DNA of 64,000 nucleotides from Mycosynbacter sp964593465 (GCA_964593465.1 CAZQJY010000003.1:1-64000), one strand, 5' to 3'. Counted from the stretch's first letter, positions 35,258 to 43,640 are shown. The notes: a model not told the origin generated them from the sequence alone. Numbers and translations are program-made.

Positions 35258-36340
35258 ATGAGTCAAAAACAGACAGTATCCATTAACGGTCGCTTGTACG
35301 ACGCGCGCACAGGGTTACCTGTCACGGCATCACACACAACACGCAAAGAACTGCGCAAACAAGCAGCCCCTACTACAGCAATACACCCACAGCCCAAAAC
35401 ACAACAGCGACATACCGCCACCACTAAGCAAGCTCAAAAAATCCACAGTAATGTGCAAAAATCCCAAACTTTGCATCGAAAATTTATCAAAAAGCCCGCC
35501 TCTGCCTCAAAGCCTACAGCTGCCCTCCAAAGCACTGCAGTGCCAGTACGCAAGACAAAGCATATCGATACCTTGCAACCGGCTGCAAAAAAGACTATCT
35601 TGGCGCAGTCTCCTCGTATCAAACAGATTATCGAGCCGTCTACTCCTACGACTACACCGAAGTCAACACCCACACAACACACCCCAGCCCAAATTCAGCA
35701 CATAGATGCTACATCTACTACGCATCCGGTTGTCAAACGTGCACACACCAGACAGACAAGCAAAAAAAATGTTGCGCAAAGCTTGCCTTCTGCCAAAGAA
35801 ATCAAAGAATCTACCATCAAGCAAGTGCTAGACAACGCGCCTGCGCACCATGCCAAGCAGCACAAACAGCGTATGTCACCACGTCGTCGCCTCGCTGGCG
35901 TGGTATGCGGCTGTGCGGCACTCATACTATTTGCCGGCTATCTCACATACCTCAACGTACCTAACATTTCCGTTCGAGTTGCCGCAGCACAAGCTGGTAT
36001 AGATGCATCCTACCCTGGATACCATCCAGACGGCTACAGACTCAATGGCCCGATTGCATTTAGCGAGGGTAAAGTGCAGATCAAATTTGCCGCCAACACA
36101 GGTGAGTCAAACTTCGTACTCAATCAGTCTCGCAGCACATGGGACTCTAGCGCATTGCTTGAAAACTATGTACGCGAAAAATCGAACGATGAATACTCCG
36201 TGTCTCAAGAAAAAGGTCTGACGATCTACACCTACGAAGGTAATGCAGCATGGGTAAGCGGCGGCATCCTTTACACAATAGACGGCAATGCCACTCTCTC
36301 TACAGACCAAATCCATAAAATCGCTACAAGCACTTCTTGA
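35258..36340 (+). CDS. membrane-anchored protein with DUF4367-like outer domain
   Basis: A 360-residue protein. Residues 1-205 are basic and low in complexity (Lys/Thr/Gln/Ala/Pro-rich), so disordered and cytosolic. One membrane helix follows (RRLAGVVCGCAALILFAGYL, about 209-228). The outer domain (about 235-360) ends YTIDGNATLSTDQIHKIATS, as DUF4367-type domains do. AAGGGGATAAG precedes ATG 35258. It stands between the PEGA gene and gltX. Function unknown; a sensing or regulatory role is sometimes linked to related domains in Gram-positive bacteria. Confidence 0.7.
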   Translation: MSQKQTVSINGRLYDARTGLPVTASHTTRKELRKQAAPTTAIHPQPKTQQRHTATTKQAQKIHSNVQKSQTLHRKFIKKPASASKPTAALQSTAVPVRKTKHIDTLQPAAKKTILAQSPRIKQIIEPSTPTTTPKSTPTQHTPAQIQHIDATSTTHPVVKRAHTRQTSKKNVAQSLPSAKEIKESTIKQVLDNAPAHHAKQHKQRMSPRRRLAGVVCGCAALILFAGYLTYLNVPNISVRVAAAQAGIDASYPGYHPDGYRLNGPIAFSEGKVQIKFAANTGESNFVLNQSRSTWDSSALLENYVREKSNDEYSVSQEKGLTIYTYEGNAAWVSGGILYTIDGNATLSTDQIHKIATSTS

Positions 36341-36349
36341 CATAAGCCA

Positions 36350-36397
36350 CCTCACACGTGAGGCCCCGGGCCTTCGACCCCAGGGTCGTCACGTGTA
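36350..36397. repeat. nested GC-rich inverted repeats before gltX
   Basis: ACACGTGA and TCACGTGT form perfect 8-base arms around a GC-rich core that holds GGCCCCGGGCC. It could end transcription of the DUF4367 gene or act in the gltX upstream region, but no T-run follows. Confidence 0.45.
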
Positions 36398-36448
36398 TCC
36401 GTATACATGCCAATAACTATTGCAGGGACTCTTGTGTTACAATCTAAG

Positions 36449-37936
36449 ATGATGACTACACAAATTCGAACTCGTTTTGCACCCAGCCCTACTGGGTTTC
36501 TCCATGTTGGCGGTGTACGCACCGCACTGTTTGCGTGGCTCGTTGCGCGCCAAGCTGGTGGCACATTTGTCCTGCGCATAGAGGACACCGACAAAGCCCG
36601 CGAAGTAGAGGGTAGTGCCGACCATATCATCAAATGTCTCGGCTGGCTCGATATTATACCCGACGAAGGCCCCGGCAGCTTTGGTGGTGATTTTGGGCCG
36701 TATTATCAGAGTGAGCGTCTCGACATTTACCGCGCATGGGCCGAGAAGCTTATTGCAGCTGGCCGCGCATATGCCGACCCCTACACACCCGAAGAAGTGC
36801 AGGTGTTTCGCGAACAAGCCCAGGCCGAAAAGCGTCCGTTTTTGTATCGCAATCATAGGCCAGACAGCCCGCCCGCATGGGACGGCTCCACGCCGCTGCG
36901 CTTCAAAAGTGACCCAAAAAGCTACGCCTGGCACGATGAAGTCATGGGCGACATGAATGCTGGAGCAGAGGTCATCGACGACTTTATTTTGATTAAGTCC
37001 GATGGATTTCCTACCTACAACTTCGCGCACATCGTCGACGATGCCGAAATGCAGATCACCCATGTCATCCGCGGACAAGAATTCTTGGCAAGCACGCCAA
37101 ACTTCCTCAACCTCTACGAAGCACTCGAGATTCAGCGACCCGTGCTTGCATCAGTACCGCCCATTATGAACGAGCAGGGCAACAAAAAGCTCAGCAAACG
37201 CGACGGCGCCAAGGATATCTTAACGTATCAAGATGAGGGCTACTTGTCAGAAGCTATGCGCAATTTCCTAGCCAGCCTCGGCTGGAATGACGGCACCGAA
37301 CAAGAGGTATTTACAACCGACGAGCTCATTCAAAAATTTAGCCTAAGCCGAGTCCAAAAATCTGGTGCACGTTTTGACGAAAAACGCCTCGTCTGGCTCA
37401 ACGGCGCACATATCCGCGAGATGCCTCTGGCAGACTTGTATAGCTACGTATCACCAGCAGGCGACAAGGTAATTGGTGGATTTACAGGTTTCTGGCCAGC
37501 GTCAGCCTACAGCCAAGACATCACCAGGGAATATCGCGAGCAAGTCTTGACTCTGGCGCAAGACCGCCTCAAGCTGTTTGAAGATTTGCGTGAATTCGAC
37601 TATTTCTTTGCATCGCCAACTCCCGATTGGAGCATGGTAGAGAGCAACAAGCAACTCAAAAAACTTTCGCCCGAGCAATCACGAGAGCTACTCGCTGCCG
37701 CCCACGGTGCGTTTACCACCCTCGGCGACAGCGAATTTACACCCGACAGCCTACAAGCTATGCTTAATCAACTCCTCGAGACCACTGATCAGAAGCCAGG
37801 CGTACTCTTTAGTCTGATACGCCTCAGTGTATCATGGGCTGCGTTTAGCCCCGCACTGCAAGATACACTTGCCACTCTCGGTAAAGAAGCGACTCTCCGA
37901 CGAATTCAACATAGCCTAGACGCACTCCCTGCGTAG
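36449..37936 (+). CDS. gltX: glutamyl-tRNA synthetase
   Basis: Charges tRNA-Glu (and possibly tRNA-Gln for later amidation). The 495-residue frame has the class I HIGH-type motif PSPTGFLHVGG (about 12-22), the block TFVLRIEDTDKAREV, and the KMSKS-type motif KKLSKRDGAK (about 245-255), with an all-helical anticodon-binding domain after about 310. The frame opens at 36407, but TACAAT (36438-36443) lies just upstream of two tandem ATGs (36449, 36452). Both fit a leaderless start; 36452 has the more typical spacing of 8 bases. DUF3048 follows by 14 bases, so the two may share a transcript. Confidence 0.96.
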   Translation: MMTTQIRTRFAPSPTGFLHVGGVRTALFAWLVARQAGGTFVLRIEDTDKAREVEGSADHIIKCLGWLDIIPDEGPGSFGGDFGPYYQSERLDIYRAWAEKLIAAGRAYADPYTPEEVQVFREQAQAEKRPFLYRNHRPDSPPAWDGSTPLRFKSDPKSYAWHDEVMGDMNAGAEVIDDFILIKSDGFPTYNFAHIVDDAEMQITHVIRGQEFLASTPNFLNLYEALEIQRPVLASVPPIMNEQGNKKLSKRDGAKDILTYQDEGYLSEAMRNFLASLGWNDGTEQEVFTTDELIQKFSLSRVQKSGARFDEKRLVWLNGAHIREMPLADLYSYVSPAGDKVIGGFTGFWPASAYSQDITREYREQVLTLAQDRLKLFEDLREFDYFFASPTPDWSMVESNKQLKKLSPEQSRELLAAAHGAFTTLGDSEFTPDSLQAMLNQLLETTDQKPGVLFSLIRLSVSWAAFSPALQDTLATLGKEATLRRIQHSLDALPA

Positions 37937-37950
37937 CGACTAATTTAATC

Positions 37951-39060
37951 ATGGCAAAAAAACATACTACACAGCCCAAGAACCAGCAGACATTCACCCA
38001 AAAGGTTCGCGAATATACGGCTAATCACAAGCTTATCGTGATTGCTATATCCATACTACTCATCACATGTATTACAGTTGTAGCTTTTGCGCTACTACAA
38101 ACAGATACACCTGTGGAAACGCCAAAACCTGTTATGCAAAAGCCAGCACCAAAACCTGCTACAAAATATTACTCGCCACTCACAGGACTGGAAGTAGCCG
38201 ATGAAGCTGCCACTAAAAACGTCGTCACTGCAGTCATGATTGAAAACAGTCCTGATGCCCGTCCACAATCTGGCCTGCAGCAAGCTGATGTTGTCTACGA
38301 GGCGATTGCCGAAGGTGGCATCACTCGATTCGTCGCGCTATATCAACAGCAGCAACCAGAACTCATTGGTCCCGTGCGAAGTTTACGTATGTACTATATT
38401 GACTGGATCACGCCGTATGACCCAAGTGTTGCGCACGTAGGCGGCAGTAAAAAAGCTAAAAAAGAAATCCGCAACGGCAACCACAAAGATATAGATCAAT
38501 TCTTTAATGCAGATGCATATTGGCGAGCACCAGATCGCTATGCACCGCACAACGTCTACACAACTTCTGAAAAACTTGCTGCGCTCAACTCCAGCAAGGG
38601 CTACACCGCAGCCAATCCCAAAGCAATCCCGCGAACAGACTCAATGCCAGAAGCAAGCATGCCCGCCACCCAGGTAACCGTTATAATTAGTGGGCCGCTC
38701 TATAATAGCTCCTGGACATACGACGAAACTACTACAAAATACCTCCGCAGCCAAGCAGGCGAGCCACATCAGGATAGAGAAAAAGGGCAGATCACTGCGG
38801 AAGTTATCGTAGTACTTGGCATGCATATGGATATTGTCCAAGAAGACGGAATGCGAGGAGACTACCATACTACCGGATCTGGCAATGCAACGATTTTTGC
38901 CCAAGGAAAAGTCATTGAAACGACTTGGCACAAGCAAGACATGAAGAGTCAACTACACTTCACCGACAAGCAAACTGGCAAAGACCTAGCGCTACCACGC
39001 GGCACAACCTGGCTAACTGCAGTACCAGAAAATAGTGGTGGCGGGGTTTCTTGGCAATAG
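37951..39060 (+). CDS. DUF3048-domain membrane-anchored protein
   Basis: A 369-residue protein with a single N-terminal helix (about 27-50) and a Pro/Lys-rich spacer. The DUF3048 (YerB-type) domain follows: YSPLTGLEVADEAA, VMIENSPDARPQSGLQQADVVYEAIAEGG and LIGPVRSLRMYYID to RYAPHNVYTTSEKL. YerB-like proteins are outer-face lipoproteins of Gram-positive bacteria of unknown role. No lipobox is present here; the anchor is a membrane helix. It starts 14 bases after gltX. Confidence 0.87.
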   Translation: MAKKHTTQPKNQQTFTQKVREYTANHKLIVIAISILLITCITVVAFALLQTDTPVETPKPVMQKPAPKPATKYYSPLTGLEVADEAATKNVVTAVMIENSPDARPQSGLQQADVVYEAIAEGGITRFVALYQQQQPELIGPVRSLRMYYIDWITPYDPSVAHVGGSKKAKKEIRNGNHKDIDQFFNADAYWRAPDRYAPHNVYTTSEKLAALNSSKGYTAANPKAIPRTDSMPEASMPATQVTVIISGPLYNSSWTYDETTTKYLRSQAGEPHQDREKGQITAEVIVVLGMHMDIVQEDGMRGDYHTTGSGNATIFAQGKVIETTWHKQDMKSQLHFTDKQTGKDLALPRGTTWLTAVPENSGGGVSWQ

Positions 39061-39191
39061 GGGTTTATGGCGAGAGCCTCATGGGCAAATACGCCTGACG
39101 GCGGCACCGCTATCCCAGCACCATCATCAACTATACTCTGTCAGATTAATAAATTATGACAAAATACAAACCCTGGATTAGGCCTGAAATT

Positions 39192-39237
39192 ACCAAGTAA
39201 AATACCTATCCTTTGAGGGATAGGTATTTTACTTGGT
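39192..39237. terminator. perfect 20-bp hairpin abutting tRNA-Glu
   Basis: ACCAAGTAAAATACCTATCC (39192-39211) pairs perfectly with 39218-39237, with a six-base loop. The arm nearest the tRNA includes the ACCA 3' end of tRNA-Glu. The position fits a tRNA terminator; the T-run within the stem is internal. Confidence 0.8.
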
Positions 39238-39308
39238 GACCTCACGGGGAATCGAACCCCGATTGCCAGGATGAGAACCTGATGTCCTAACCGTTAGACG
39301 ATGAGGCC
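39234..39308 (-). tRNA. tRNA-Glu (anticodon CUC)
   Basis: A 75-base tRNA on the minus strand. Acceptor GGCCTCA with TGAGGTC, then A and an encoded CCA. Anticodon loop TTCTCAT gives CTC (reads GAG). The D-arm (CGTCTAACGGTTAGGACA) and T-arm (GGGGTTCGATTCCCC) are standard. It lies 2.8 kb from gltX, not in the same unit. Confidence 0.95.
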
Positions 39309-39507
39309 GCGAAAATAAGTGTAAAATGAAAGCTTGCTTTTATTTTACCTAGTTGAGGGTGATTATGATACATATACGGCCAAGTAATGAACCATCAATC
39401 AAGCTATTCTCAACTAGAACATTTTAACAGATAAACTGCCCCAAGTCTACCCTTGTTACACATCGTCTAATCAGGCCTAATCAAAATTTTGCTTGTTATA
39501 CACCTTC

Positions 39508-40716
39508 CTAATAGCCACTAAAATAGTCTGTGTGTACTTTGCGGGCAGTCTGACGCACTAACTGCACAGCAGACGACACCATAAGTGGTGGACCAGAAAT
39601 ATACACTTCACGATCGGCAAGGTCTGGCACATACTCTTGCAAAATCTCACGAGTAAGATGCGCCCCTAACTCGCAATTCGCAGACGTATCCTCAGCAACA
39701 AAATAATGCACGCTCACAGAGCTTACATCAAATAGTTTTCTATACGCAATTTCTTTGGGTGAACGAGCGAAATAGAGTAGTGTAATGTTGCGGTTTTCAT
39801 GTGCAACAGACTGAATTTGGCTGATAAATGGCGTGATACCTATACCGCCAGCTACAAAAAGTAGCTTACGATCTATAGAGCGAGGTAGCACAAAATCACC
39901 CGTAACGTCCGTTGCCTGTACAGCACTACCAGGCTTAAGGCTACGTAGCTTCCTCTTAAATGAACTACTTGGCTCATAAAATTTGACACCGAGACAAAGC
40001 TCTTTTGTACCTGGAGCACTGGTTATACTAAACATTCGCCGACTGCCTCTTATGTCTGGGTGTGTATGTGGTAGGGTCAGCTCTATATATTGACCTGCTG
40101 TAAACTGAACTACCTCAGATGTCTCAAACACATACTCTTCAGCAGTTGGTGTTATGGCGCGGCGTGTTTTAAAACGTAATTGCACACCGCGTCGCTGCCG
40201 AAAACCCAGTACAAAGGCCAGTCCATTTCCCACTAACAGCGCAAATGCAGGTGACGAATTAAACCAACCTATATGAAACGGTAGGGCAGTAACAATGGCA
40301 ACCACCACAGCGACGGTATACATTTGCCATCGACGTGGTGGCAAGGTAAGCGGCTCGCTAAGCATGAAGCCTGCCAAAAACACAATCGGCCACGACATAA
40401 GCGACGTACTAATTGCAGATTGCAACGGCTCGCCATTCGCCATACTCGAAAGCACAATGAGCGTTGCACTCAGTACGACAAACAATAGTCCAAGTAACAC
40501 ACGACGCGTCTTATATAACACCGCAAACGCAAGTAGTGTGGTCACTATAATGAATGTCGGTGAGCCAATCCACCATGATGCAGAGGATAATCCAATGACA
40601 CCACCTACACATGCACCGAAAGCAGCTGGATTAAAAAAATGTCGCTGGCGATACACAATCACGAACTTTGATGCGGCTGCAATAACTGCAATGTTGTTCC
40701 AATGATTCACCAACAA
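39508..40716 (-). CDS. RnfD/NqrB-like membrane domain fused to ferredoxin-NADP reductase-like domain, N-terminus missing
   Basis: A 402-residue two-part protein. Residues about 8-170 are membrane helices with the RnfD/NqrB-like block VIAAASKFVIVYRQRHFFNPAAFG. Residues about 178-402 form an FNR-type flavin reductase: FTAGQYIELTLPH (FAD), LLFVAGGIGITPFISQI (NAD(P), about 288-304) and EVYISGPPLMV. It should pass electrons between NAD(P)H and membrane-bound flavin. Relatives begin with further helices before the SKF block; these are absent, and the upstream DNA reads as apbE in another frame. The start is therefore unsure and the gene looks 5'-truncated by a deletion or misassembly near 40,700. 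Confidence 0.75.
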   Translation of the reverse strand: MLVNHWNNIAVIAAASKFVIVYRQRHFFNPAAFGACVGGVIGLSSASWWIGSPTFIIVTTLLAFAVLYKTRRVLLGLLFVVLSATLIVLSSMANGEPLQSAISTSLMSWPIVFLAGFMLSEPLTLPPRRWQMYTVAVVVAIVTALPFHIGWFNSSPAFALLVGNGLAFVLGFRQRRGVQLRFKTRRAITPTAEEYVFETSEVVQFTAGQYIELTLPHTHPDIRGSRRMFSITSAPGTKELCLGVKFYEPSSSFKRKLRSLKPGSAVQATDVTGDFVLPRSIDRKLLFVAGGIGITPFISQIQSVAHENRNITLLYFARSPKEIAYRKLFDVSSVSVHYFVAEDTSANCELGAHLTREILQEYVPDLADREVYISGPPLMVSSAVQLVRQTARKVHTDYFSGY

Positions 40717-40987
40717 GCGGATTGATCGCGCCGTTTGATACTCGCTCTAGGCGTGCATACATATCATATAGCACTTCAATACTACTCGGAAAAGTATAGT
40801 CACCGCCACCCGTAGCTGCGCGAATCCGACTCACGAGTGATGAGGCAATAAACCGAGAGTAGGTCTGTTCAAATTCTTCGACCATACAATCAATGCGTGT
40901 AACATCTTGGCGAGACAATGGCGTTGCCGTCTCTATACTCCACGCAGTACCAATTGCGTCAAACGTGTGTCTAACTAACTGCTTCAT
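40631..40987 (-). pseudogene. apbE: FAD:protein FMN transferase (ApbE), 3'-truncated
   Basis: ApbE attaches FMN to Thr/Ser of extracellular or membrane flavoproteins. The frame from ATG 40985-40987 gives MKQLVRHTFDAIGTAWSIE, then EEFEQTYSRFIASSLVSRI and GAINPLVGESLE, the N-terminal third of ApbE. It then runs into the RnfD/FNR gene in another frame and ends without the rest of the family (normally about 250-330 residues). It overlaps the stop of the FMN-binding gene by 17 bases. Its product cannot be an active transferase as read. Confidence 0.72.
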
Positions 40988-41468
40988 CCTGAATGGCTTC
41001 GATAGCTCGATTGAATCCACCGCTCGTAAGCGACGAGCCGGCAACTCGAGAAAGGGATACTTCGTCGATTGATTTACCAACAACCAAGCTCTCGTAGCCC
41101 GAAAGAAACGCCGCCTGATACCGCGCCGAATCGCCGCGCGTTGCGCTGCCTGTCGTTTCGATTTTTGTAATACTGCCACGTGTGAGAGTGAGCGTTACTT
41201 TGACGCTTTCGGTACCGCCCGGGGTAGAGTAGCGACCTGCGGCTGTGTACTCACCGTCCGTGTATTCGCTCGATGAATCATTTGCACCGCCGTTTTTTAT
41301 AGAAGCTGATTCGTTTGTTGCAGGGCTTACTGTCTGTGAAGATTCTGTTGGCACAGTTTCGCTCTCCACGCCACCGCGACCCACTATATATACCGTACCT
41401 GCAGCAGCCGCAATGAGTACAATCACGATGATACTAATTACTCCAGGATTGATTCGTTTTTGTTCCAC
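40971..41468 (-). CDS. FMN-binding domain protein, membrane-anchored
   Basis: A 165-residue protein with one N-terminal helix (about 8-30), a Ser/Thr-rich spacer and an FMN_bind domain (about 68-160; DGEYTAAGRYSTPGGTESVKV to GFNRAIEAI). The segment SRVAGSSLTSGGFN is where FMN is covalently bound by ApbE in this family. It should carry electrons outside the membrane, fed by the RnfD/FNR protein. Start is GTG 41466-41468 after AAGGAGG. First gene of the flavin cluster. Confidence 0.85.
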   Translation of the reverse strand: MEQKRINPGVISIIVIVLIAAAAGTVYIVGRGGVESETVPTESSQTVSPATNESASIKNGGANDSSSEYTDGEYTAAGRYSTPGGTESVKVTLTLTRGSITKIETTGSATRGDSARYQAAFLSGYESLVVGKSIDEVSLSRVAGSSLTSGGFNRAIEAIQDEAVS

Positions 41469-41843
41469 GCACTCCTCCTTACTGCTATTCGTTACTACTA
41501 ATTATATGTCAAAGCATTAAAACTTGCTGAAAGTATAGGCAGAATATGTGATATTTTTACAATAAAAACCTACTTGACGTCGCAATAGACCAGCAAGCTA
41601 TACTGGTTATAGCTATGTGAGTACTGGTTGTTGACCTTTTCACTCACAAGCTAGCAAATCACGACTAACGTCCGAAAAAGACGTCTTAACACCTCCAACG
41701 TGGTAAAAAGAGTAGGCTTTAGAGCAGGGGTTCTATACGAGCGGTCAGCTACTCCTATCCACCGCTGGAATACTCCAAAATCCGTTCGCTAAATCATCAA
41801 GTTTTAGCCCTTTTCCCGAAGAGAAGAGTCAGGAGTAGTAACA
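41469..41843 (+). other. long structured leader of the 81-residue gene
   Basis: A 375-base gene-free region. A promoter at 41574-41604 should give a leader of about 230 bases. A 5' hairpin sits at 41610-41653 (TAGCT with AGCTA, GTGAGT with ACTCAC). A second one at about 41667-41684 pairs AACGTC with GACGT. Then GAGTAG (41710-41715) can pair with CTACTC (41749-41754), while CTACTCC (41749-41755) can instead pair with the Shine-Dalgarno copy GGAGTAG (41832-41838). AGCGGT (41740-41745) with ACCGCT (41761-41766) makes a pseudoknot-like third option. The arrangement looks like a translational switch. Confidence 0.6.
41574..41604 (+). promoter_or_regulatory. promoter of the long-leader gene
   Basis: TTGACG (41574-41579), 19 bases, TATACT (41599-41604). 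The spacer is two bases above optimum. The predicted start near 41,611 coincides with the first hairpin of the leader. Confidence 0.65.
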
Positions 41844-42089
41844 ATGAAAAACTTCAAAAACCAACCAGTCAACGTAACTCGCATGAGTTTTGGCCGCGAC
41901 ATGCGCGCCTACCCAACTCGCATTGAGCTTGATGGTCACACCTATGAATTTGTCGATCGTGGGCTCAGCTGTACTGTCAAAAAAGGCGAGAGTCAGACGC
42001 ACATCCTGACACTTACCGATGGTACACGGCAGTTCTGGATGCGTGAAGGTATACACGGTACCTGGACGCTACTCGGCATGAGTAACTAG
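41844..42089 (+). CDS. small beta-rich protein under a structured leader
   Basis: An 81-residue soluble protein, MKNFKNQPVNVTRMSFGRDM..., with alternating strands (RIELDGHTYEFVDRG, QTHILTLTDGTRQFWMREG) that suggest a small beta-barrel or sandwich. No family is recognised. The ribosome site GGAG ends 8 bases before ATG 41844 and is part of the pairing competition in the leader. What the protein does is unknown; the long regulated leader suggests a stress or metabolite response. Confidence 0.7.
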   Translation: MKNFKNQPVNVTRMSFGRDMRAYPTRIELDGHTYEFVDRGLSCTVKKGESQTHILTLTDGTRQFWMREGIHGTWTLLGMSN

Positions 42090-42187
42090 ACAAACAAACT
42101 ACTACTCGACAGAGTGGTAGTTTTGTTTTACTAGGCAAAAGAGTAAACAGGTGTATACTAGAGGCATACCATAAACGGGAGGTTATT

Positions 42188-42748
42188 ATGGCAAGAAAAG
42201 AAGTAAGTGCGTATACACGACCATTAGTGGCACTGGTTGTTACGCAAGGAGTGCTAGCGATTTTGTTTGGTATCGCCGCACTGTTTTGGCCTGCAGCAAC
42301 GGTAACTATCATCGCGGCATTGTTTGGACTGTTTGTACTCGTCTGGGGTATCTCACTGCTCATTCAAAGCCTTATTAGTATCGGCAAGACCGGTCTATGG
42401 TGGCTCGAGCTTGTCTTTGGTATCGCCCTACTAGGACTTGGCGTCTACCTCGTGCGTAATCCCGACGTAACGCTCGCATGGCTCATCCTCTTTATTGGAT
42501 TTACCTTTATTATCCGCGGAGTAGTCGACCTAGTACAGGCATTCTTCAGCGATGACGTAGCTGTCAAAGAAAATAAGTGGTTCTACGTCATCAGTGCACT
42601 GCTTGGACTCGCCGCTGGTATCATTGTGCTCTTGCACCCAGCAGCAAGTGGCCTGGCATTCATCTGGGTTGTAGGCCTTTATGCAATCGTGCAGGGTACC
42701 GTCCTAATCGTACTAGCGAGTAAATTCCAAAGTCTCGTAGAAGAGTAA
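42188..42748 (+). CDS. HdeD/DUF308-family membrane protein
   Basis: A 186-residue protein with six membrane helices arranged as three similar pairs, the HdeD form. Family-like blocks are GVLAILFGIAALFWPAATVTIIAALFGLFVLVWG and LLGLAAGIIVLLHPAASGLAFIWVVGLYAI, each with the Pro-Ala turn. HdeD in enteric bacteria is linked to acid resistance; the role here is unknown. GGGAGG lies before ATG 42188. A terminator follows at 42761-42796. Confidence 0.87.
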   Translation: MARKEVSAYTRPLVALVVTQGVLAILFGIAALFWPAATVTIIAALFGLFVLVWGISLLIQSLISIGKTGLWWLELVFGIALLGLGVYLVRNPDVTLAWLILFIGFTFIIRGVVDLVQAFFSDDVAVKENKWFYVISALLGLAAGIIVLLHPAASGLAFIWVVGLYAIVQGTVLIVLASKFQSLVEE

Positions 42749-42760
42749 TCACTCCTCAAC

Positions 42761-42796
42761 AAAAACAACCCTCTCCCAGACAAGAGGGTTGTTTTT
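42761..42796 (+). terminator. rho-independent terminator
   Basis: AAAAACAACCCTCT (42761-42774) with AGAGGGTTGTTTTT (42783-42796). It ends the HdeD-like gene. Confidence 0.88.
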
Positions 42797-42804
42797 ATAT
42801 AGCT

Positions 42805-42849
42805 AGTGAAAAAATGTTCACTGCCTCTGTACGCACAACTTGGCATAGT
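42805..42849 (+). promoter_or_regulatory. operator-promoter module, copy 1
   Basis: The dyad AGTGAA-N6-TTCACT (42805-42822), 21 bases, then the -10 box CATAGT (42844-42849), 6 bases before ATG 42856. The same arrangement, with the same 6- and 21-base spacings, recurs at 43680-43724. Confidence 0.7.
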
Positions 42850-42855
42850 AGAGGT

Positions 42856-43632
42856 ATGAAAGAAATTATACGCCCACCCAAACAGCTACATCTACCACGA
42901 ACTCAGTTCAATAACATAGATGCTTATACCACTTATCCTGCGCATGACTCTGCTATCATTGCAAAGCGCCAAGCAAATCCCGGTACACTTGTGGCCGATC
43001 AAGAATTGCGCGGCATCGCCATCTTTGATGCGCTCACGCCAAGTCGTTTCGATACGCCAGCTGAGCAATATGCAGCAAGCGAAATTCGCGAACACACTGG
43101 CATTGGCTCTGGCTATTACGGACTAACCAACGATACGACGATGTACAGCCAGCTCACCATGGGTCTTGTGGCGGATGGCAGTCGCACAAAAAACAGCGAG
43201 CTACGCCACATCACACCCGAGGAGCATCTAGCGCGTATGCACAAATTTACAGAGATTGCAGGGATGTTGGCACTGACACGTCTTGAAGTCCTGACTGCAC
43301 GTGTAGACCCAGAGCGAGCCAAACGACTCAGCCGTCATGTTGGCCGTGGACTCGCCAACGCCGCGCTACACTCACGCGCTCACAACATGCCAGGCCGTTT
43401 TACGCATCTGCACCCAGTCGACATACAGCTCCTTGTACGCGATACTTCTATCGAACTACTTGATGAAGTTGCCGAGCGAGGTAGAGAAGATGGGGCATTA
43501 CCAAGCGTCGCACAGCTTGCTGAGCCCGATTCACCCGTGGCAGTACGGATTCGCCGCCGCGCACCAACAGCCGTACGACGTGCCTACGAACAAGCGCTCG
43601 CAGCCCACCCAGAGCAGCCACTTGCCGAATAG
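42856..43632 (+). CDS. unknown soluble protein under the dyad operator
   Basis: A 258-residue protein starting MKEIIRPPKQLHLPRTQFNN. The middle is helical (HLARMHKFTEIAGMLALTRLEVL), with a His/Arg-rich stretch (RLSRHVGRGLANAALHSRAHN) and an Arg-rich tail. No membrane segment and no known family. The frame is open from 42814, but that extension contains the operator and -10 box, so the start is ATG 42856, leaderless, 6 bases after CATAGT. Confidence 0.65.
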   Translation: MKEIIRPPKQLHLPRTQFNNIDAYTTYPAHDSAIIAKRQANPGTLVADQELRGIAIFDALTPSRFDTPAEQYAASEIREHTGIGSGYYGLTNDTTMYSQLTMGLVADGSRTKNSELRHITPEEHLARMHKFTEIAGMLALTRLEVLTARVDPERAKRLSRHVGRGLANAALHSRAHNMPGRFTHLHPVDIQLLVRDTSIELLDEVAERGREDGALPSVAQLAEPDSPVAVRIRRRAPTAVRRAYEQALAAHPEQPLAE

Positions 43633-43640
43633 GAAAAATA

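Larger units (their letters stand above)
39061..39507. other. intergenic region with tRNA-Glu and repeated CTAATC motifs
   Basis: The 447 bases between DUF3048 and the FNR-like gene carry tRNA-Glu and its hairpin. In addition GATTAGGCCTG stands at 39176-39186 on plus, and its reverse form, in the tandem CTAATC-AGGC-CTAATC, stands at 39467-39482. No protein gene is seen in the rest, which is AT-rich. Confidence 0.55.
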
